DNA of 64,000 nt. It comes from Phyllobacterium zundukense (GTDB taxonomy: Bacteria > Pseudomonadota > Alphaproteobacteria > Rhizobiales > Rhizobiaceae). A program made the translations under genes and the position numbers. The notes under the pieces are model-generated. The model had not been told where the DNA came from. It did no database searches and saw only the letters and a list, made by a program, of their open reading frames with translations. Where the stretch lies: NCBI RefSeq assembly GCF_025452195.1, contig NZ_CP104973.1, forward strand, positions 2,463,001 to 2,527,000, read 5' to 3'. Positions 60,179 through 64,000 of this stretch are shown piece by piece. How positions within the stretch are numbered: the first letter of the stretch is position 1; every line of letters begins with the position of its first letter.

Positions 60179-61180
60179 TCATTGTATGGCTGCCTTGATT
60201 TTCTCCGCGGCTTCCGGCGAGACCCACTTTGTCCAAACAGCCTCATTGTTCTTGAGGTAATATTTGGCGCCATCATCACCCGTAGCTTGGTTGTCGACCA
60301 TCCAGGCTAGCAGCTTGTTGAATTCCTCAGTCGAAAGCTGCCGCTTTTTCAGATAGTCGAAGGCGGGGCCAGCAGCGTCGGAAAATTTCTTCGTGACAAC
60401 AGTGTAGATATCAGACTTCGCCCATCCGTTAGGCTTTGGATCGGGGCAATCGGCAACGACAGTGCAGCGTTTCCATTCGGCTTCGTCAAATGGTACGCCA
60501 TTGTCGAGCTTAACCATGGGATACTTACCAAGGATTGCGGTGGGCCCCCAATAATATCCGAGCCAAGGCTCTTTGCGCTCGTAAGCCTTGGCTATTGAGC
60601 CATCAAGACCCGCTGCAGAACCTGTGTCGACAAGCATGAAGCCGTTCTTGTCGCCGCCATAGGCCTTGTAGAAGTTGGTGGTCGTGATCTGGCAAGCCCA
60701 ACCCGAGGGGCAATTATAAACTGCGCCCTTCTTGGGGTCTTCCGGAGCGGGGAACAATTCCGGGTGCTTCATCGCGTCCGCAATCGTCTTAATCTCCGGG
60801 TGCGCATCAGCAAAATATTTAGGTATCCACCAGCTTTCCGTCCCGCCTTCGGTAATGGCAGGCGCTGCCAGCACCAGCCTTTCTTCCTTGACAGCCTTCT
60901 CAATGAGGTCACGGACAGTGTTGAGCCAGCCCTCCGGCGCTATGTCCGGCTGACCCTTTTCTAACATTGACGTGAAAGTTGGAACCGTGTCGCCAGCGAC
61001 CAGTTCGGCGTCGCAGCCATAACCTTCTGATAGTATGATCTTGTCTAGGTTGGCCAAAGCTTCGGCGGAGGGCCAGTTCATATTGGCGATTGTTACAGTG
61101 CCGCATTCTGCAGCCGATGCCGATCCAGCGTAGCCGAAAAGACCAGCGGCGAGTATAGTTGAAGCGAGTAGCTTCTTCAT
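60179..61180 (-). CDS. proX: Glycine betaine/proline-type ABC transporter periplasmic binding protein
   Basis: A 333-residue binding protein with a signal peptide (MKKLLASTILAAGLFGYAGS, cleavage likely after ASA). The mature OpuAC-type fold has NMNWPSAEALANLDK, IAPEGWLNTV, TEGGTESWWIPKYF and PWLGYYWGPTAILGKY, whose aromatic residues suit a cage for quaternary ammonium. Four cysteines are spread in the mature part (CPSGWACQ; CTVVADCPD). TMAO-binding TmoX-type proteins have a similar shape, so the ligand is open. Confidence 0.9.
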   Translation of the reverse strand: MKKLLASTILAAGLFGYAGSASAAECGTVTIANMNWPSAEALANLDKIILSEGYGCDAELVAGDTVPTFTSMLEKGQPDIAPEGWLNTVRDLIEKAVKEERLVLAAPAITEGGTESWWIPKYFADAHPEIKTIADAMKHPELFPAPEDPKKGAVYNCPSGWACQITTTNFYKAYGGDKNGFMLVDTGSAAGLDGSIAKAYERKEPWLGYYWGPTAILGKYPMVKLDNGVPFDEAEWKRCTVVADCPDPKPNGWAKSDIYTVVTKKFSDAAGPAFDYLKKRQLSTEEFNKLLAWMVDNQATGDDGAKYYLKNNEAVWTKWVSPEAAEKIKAAIQ

Positions 61181-61861
61181 GTGCTTTATCTCCCACTCTT
61201 TGACAGTTCACCCGAATACGAATTCTAACTTGGTACTGTCCTACCCAGTTGTTCGCTTATGTGCCATTTGGCATCCTTATCCCGGCAGAATGCAATGCTT
61301 TCTTTGAATAAATGCGGTGCATCGCGACAAGGCCTGTCGATATAACGACGCCGGGACAATGAATGCGAACCAAGGCACAATGTTCATCCACGCATCGTAA
61401 CAAACCAATCGATGAAAGATCAACGTCTTAGACAATTTCCTTTATCGATTCATTTGAAAGGGCCATGCCCTGCCGCGTGGTGAGGTGTGGCGTCAATTGT
61501 GTTGACGCTTTTCTGTTCGCGCCACGCTATTGTTTGGTCGCAAAGTGCCACAATCTAGACAGGCAGGCGATTTGCGCATGCCTGCCATGCGAATTTGCGA
61601 GGGTGAATGCAGAAAATGCGACACCCCATGGCGAATTTTCCTGATCAAATTTCAGGCAAGTAGCGCATTTGAGAGGCAACAATAGTTTTCTCTTCGAGGT
61701 GCAGGAATGCTCTATATTTTTAACCGCAATAACCGCGTCCATATTTCGTGGAATGCCACTGAAAAGCGCAACGCACCATCGAACAATGCGAAGAGCGGCG
61801 TAGCGTCGGCTCTTTCGTTCATATGGACGCGTTCGGCGGGCTGATATACCAAGGTGATTTA

Positions 61862-62047
61862 TGCAGAACCGCTGCCTCAGGTGGCGGTTCTTCTTTGCAT
61901 TTCGGAACCGGAGCATTTAAAAAACCGCCCTGTCCCAGAGTGGAGCAGTGCGGTCTTTTTATACTCGATATAGTCCGAAGAAGCAGCAACTCCGGTACGC
62001 AGTACCTGATCCGGAGCAGGTGAGCAGGGTCTTGGTCTGCTTACCTG
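61862..62047 (+). ncRNA. Candidate structured RNA with serial hairpins
   Basis: Hairpins in order: AGAACCGC/GCGGTTCT (61865-61872 with 61884-61891); ACCGC-c-CTG / CAG-t-GCGGT (61924-61954) followed by TTTTT at 61956-61960, an intrinsic terminator; CTCCGG/CCGGAG (61990-62016) with inner GTAC/GTAC; and CAGGTGAGCAG / CTGCTTACCTG (62017-62047, one mismatch). No coding frame explains them. A transcript ending at the second hairpin could be a small RNA; strand and 5' end are inferred. Confidence 0.4.
61921..61960 (+). terminator. Intrinsic terminator in the proX-mmsB intergenic region
   Basis: ACCGC-CTG and CAG-GCGGT pair with a single 1x1 mismatch, inner TCC/GGA pairs extend the stem, and TCTTTTT follows. 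No plus-strand gene precedes it, so it implies a short untranslated transcript. Confidence 0.65.
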
Positions 62048-62137
62048 TAAAGGTTTAACCGGACATGGTTACCGCGAGGTTAGCGAGTGCTTAAGCAAAT
62101 CTAAATTTGGAAGTTTTCCGGGCTTTGCTCTGTGTTT

Positions 62138-63028
62138 TCAGTTATCGCGGTTGGATTCGCGCAAGAAATTTACAATTCCTGAAAAATCAGAACCCTCATT
62201 GCCAGCCGAATTGAACGCCGCATAGAGCGACTCGGCATGGGCGCCAAGCGGCGTCGCTGCTCCTACGCTCGCGGCGGCTTCCTGCGACAGCTTGAGGTCT
62301 TTCAACATCAATGCAGCGGCAAATCCCGGCTTATAGCCATTATTCGCTGGAGACGTGGCAACCGGGCCGGGCACCGGACAGTATGTGGTCAGCGACCAAC
62401 ATTGCCCGGATGAAGTTGAGGCTACATCAAATAATGCTTGATGCGAGAGGCCAAGTTTTTCCGCCAGCGTGAAGGCCTCGCTGACGCCGATCATCGAGAT
62501 ACCGAGGATCATGTTGTTGCAGATCTTTGCGGCTTGCCCGTTGCCTGCCTCTCCGCAATGCACGATACGGCCCGCCATGGGTTTAAGAATGGGTTCAGCT
62601 TTCGCAAACGCTTCAGCGCTGCCACCAACCATGAACGTCAGGGTACCGGCTGCTGCGCCGCCAATACCGCCAGAAACAGGTGCATCGACCGATTTCAGCC
62701 CATTCGCTTGCGCTATTTCGTGGGCCTTGCGCGCGGACTCAACGTCGATTGTGGAGGAGTCAATGAAAAGCGCGCCGGCCTTTGTTCCCTTGGCGACGGA
62801 ATGATATACCGACAGCACGTGCTTTCCCGCCGGAAGCATCGTGATAACGACATCGGCGTCCACAACTGCCGCCTCGGCGCTGGCCATGATCGTCACGCCA
62901 TGGCCCTTCGCCACGTTCAAATTCTCTGGCAAGAGGTCAAAACCGAGAACCGTATGGCCTGCCCTGACCAGATTGGCCGCCATTGGATTGCCCATATGGC
63001 CAAGACCGATAAAAGCGATTGTTGTCAT
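62138..63028 (-). CDS. mmsB: 3-hydroxyisobutyrate dehydrogenase
   Basis: A 296-residue beta-hydroxyacid dehydrogenase that oxidises 3-hydroxyisobutyrate to methylmalonate semialdehyde in valine breakdown. The NAD motif is FIGLGHMGNPMAANLVRAGH, the substrate loop is DAPVSGGIGGAAAGTL, and the catalytic lysine sits in GNGQAAKICNNMILG. GGGAGAAAC precedes the ATG. It follows the acyl-CoA dehydrogenase by 30 bp, the typical arrangement of valine operons. Confidence 0.93.
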   Translation of the reverse strand: MTTIAFIGLGHMGNPMAANLVRAGHTVLGFDLLPENLNVAKGHGVTIMASAEAAVVDADVVITMLPAGKHVLSVYHSVAKGTKAGALFIDSSTIDVESARKAHEIAQANGLKSVDAPVSGGIGGAAAGTLTFMVGGSAEAFAKAEPILKPMAGRIVHCGEAGNGQAAKICNNMILGISMIGVSEAFTLAEKLGLSHQALFDVASTSSGQCWSLTTYCPVPGPVATSPANNGYKPGFAAALMLKDLKLSQEAAASVGAATPLGAHAESLYAAFNSAGNEGSDFSGIVNFLRESNRDN

Positions 63029-63058
63029 CGCAGTGTTTCTCCCTGATGCAATGTGATT

Positions 63059-64000
63059 TCAGCGGTCCGTCATATGCCGTGCGATAATGACGCGCATGAT
63101 TTCATTCGTTCCTTCGAGTATCTGGTGAACGCGCAGATCACGAACGATCTTCTCGATGCCATAGTCGTGCAGATAACCGTAACCACCATGGATCTGCAGC
63201 GCGTCGTTGGCGACATTGAAGCCAACATCCGTAACGAAGCGCTTGGCCATGGCTGACCATTTCGACGCATCATGCGCCTTGCGGTCCAGTTTCGAAGCGG
63301 CGGTATAAAGCAACATGCGGGCTGCCGACAGGTCCGTTTCCATGTCGGCAAGCTTGAACTGTAACGCCTGGAACTGGTTGATCGCCCTGCCAAAGGCCTT
63401 ACGCTCGGAGGCATAGGCTACGGCTTTGTCCAGCGCCAACTGTGCGCCGCCGAGAGAGCAGGCCGCAATATTGAGACGTCCGCCATCAAGGCCGCCCATG
63501 GCAATTTTGAAGCCGTCGCCTTCCTCGCCAAGTCGGTTTGCCACCGGAACCCGGCAATTATCGAAGATGACCTGTCTCGTGGATTGAGCGTTCCACCCCA
63601 TCTTGAACTCATTTGCGCCGAACGAAAGGCCGGGGGCGTCCTTCGGGATTACAAGCGCTGAAATGCCTTTCGGTCCGTCCTCGCCGGTCCGTACCATTGT
63701 CACGTAAACGTCGGAGTCGCCGGCACCTGAGATAAACTGCTTGGCACCGTTGAGCACGTACTCATCGCCGTCGCGCACCGCGCGTGTCTTCAGTGCTGCA
63801 GCATCGGAACCGGAATTGGGTTCGGTCAAGCAATAGCTGGCCAACCACTCCATGGACGTCAATTTCGGTACAAAGCGCAGACGTTGCTCCTCGTTGCCAA
63901 AGAGATCAATCATCCATGTTCCCATATTGTGGATGGATATAAACGCCGAGAATGCAGGGCAAGCCGCCGACAGGACTTCGAAAATCAGAACGGCATCGAG
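63059..64000 (-). CDS. Acyl-CoA dehydrogenase, isobutyryl-CoA type, C-terminal part (cut by window end)
   Basis: At least 313 residues of an acyl-CoA dehydrogenase; the frame stays open to base 64000. SYCLTEPNSGSDAAALKT and FISGAGDSDVYVTMVRTG are family signatures, LQIHGGYGYLHDYGIEK is the C-terminal FAD motif, and the end EGTNEIMRVIIARHM supplies the catalytic Glu position of short/branched-chain members. Its partner mmsB makes isobutyryl-CoA the most likely substrate. Confidence 0.92.
   Translation of the reverse strand, partial: LDAVLIFEVLSAACPAFSAFISIHNMGTWMIDLFGNEEQRLRFVPKLTSMEWLASYCLTEPNSGSDAAALKTRAVRDGDEYVLNGAKQFISGAGDSDVYVTMVRTGEDGPKGISALVIPKDAPGLSFGANEFKMGWNAQSTRQVIFDNCRVPVANRLGEEGDGFKIAMGGLDGGRLNIAACSLGGAQLALDKAVAYASERKAFGRAINQFQALQFKLADMETDLSAARMLLYTAASKLDRKAHDASKWSAMAKRFVTDVGFNVANDALQIHGGYGYLHDYGIEKIVRDLRVHQILEGTNEIMRVIIARHMTDR

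Larger units (their letters stand above)
61181..62137. other. Large intergenic region: proX promoter side and a hairpin-rich part
   Basis: About 957 bp. The left part must hold the proX promoter and has a CGACA/TGTCG inverted repeat at 61325-61339 and GCGTCAA/TTGACGC at 61490-61508. The right part (61860-62050) carries several consecutive hairpins described separately. The minus-strand ORF 61527-61916 has no family features and is not called. Confidence 0.5.

Noticed and set aside
61527..61916. 129-aa minus-strand ORF in the proX-mmsB gap
   Set aside because: Arg/Cys-rich shadow-like composition and it crosses the hairpin region.

Overview
The window reads as chromosome of an alphaproteobacterium of the Hyphomicrobiales (Brucella/Ochrobactrum/Phyllobacterium/rhizobium type). 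The reasons are a fused SecDF, an ExoD protein, a small entericidin-like lipoprotein, a thiC-O-S-G order, a heterotetrameric sarcosine oxidase, and dispersed palindromic intergenic repeats. I see no rRNA, tRNA, CRISPR array, transposase or prophage. The species is not resolved.

Layout. 1-2.9 kb: thiamine thiazole operon (thiC 3' end, thiO, thiS, thiG), with a 33-bp inverted repeat between thiS and thiG and no thiE. 2.9-6.8 kb: Rrf2 regulator, a small protein, and a sulfate-type importer (binding protein, cysT, cysW; no cysA). 6.8-13.6 kb: serine hydrolase, YbhN-like membrane protein, Kef/YbaL antiporter, SecDF. 13.7-18.5 kb: an oxygenase whose ORF runs into a palindromic repeat, then puuD, guaD and a FAD oxidoreductase. 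18.5-22.3 kb: sarcosine oxidase soxD-A-G without soxB. 23.2-30.8 kb: a cluster resembling mycobacterial decaprenyl-phosphoryl-arabinose synthesis (HAD-UbiA and DprE1-like proteins) combined with an SMR flippase-like protein, an SDR, a class III aminotransferase and a polytopic membrane protein. 31-61 kb: a large quaternary-amine and one-carbon region. 62.1-64 kb: the start of a valine/branched-chain catabolic operon (mmsB and an acyl-CoA dehydrogenase cut by the window end).

The 31-61 kb region is the centre of interest. It holds a ProXWV-type betaine importer, two MttB-superfamily methyltransferases without pyrrolysine, a corrinoid protein, a pterin-dependent corrinoid methyltransferase, a ferredoxin-like reductive activator, MetF, a betaine-homocysteine methyltransferase-like enzyme, two dimethylglycine-dehydrogenase-like flavoproteins fused to GcvT domains, a DUF1638 protein, and a GbdR-like regulator. 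My inferred route is: import of betaine-type compounds; removal of a methyl group by MttB to the corrinoid protein or by Bmt to homocysteine; transfer to tetrahydrofolate and oxidation through MetF; then oxidative demethylation of the tertiary and secondary amines by the GcvT-fused flavoproteins and sarcosine oxidase. Five enzymes of this set carry Arg/Gly-rich tails while the corrinoid protein has a strongly acidic N-terminus. A TGTCGC core lies upstream of several of the operons.

Two genes (cutC and a DUF4893-like gene) contain apparent single-base frameshifts, which could be real decay or assembly errors.
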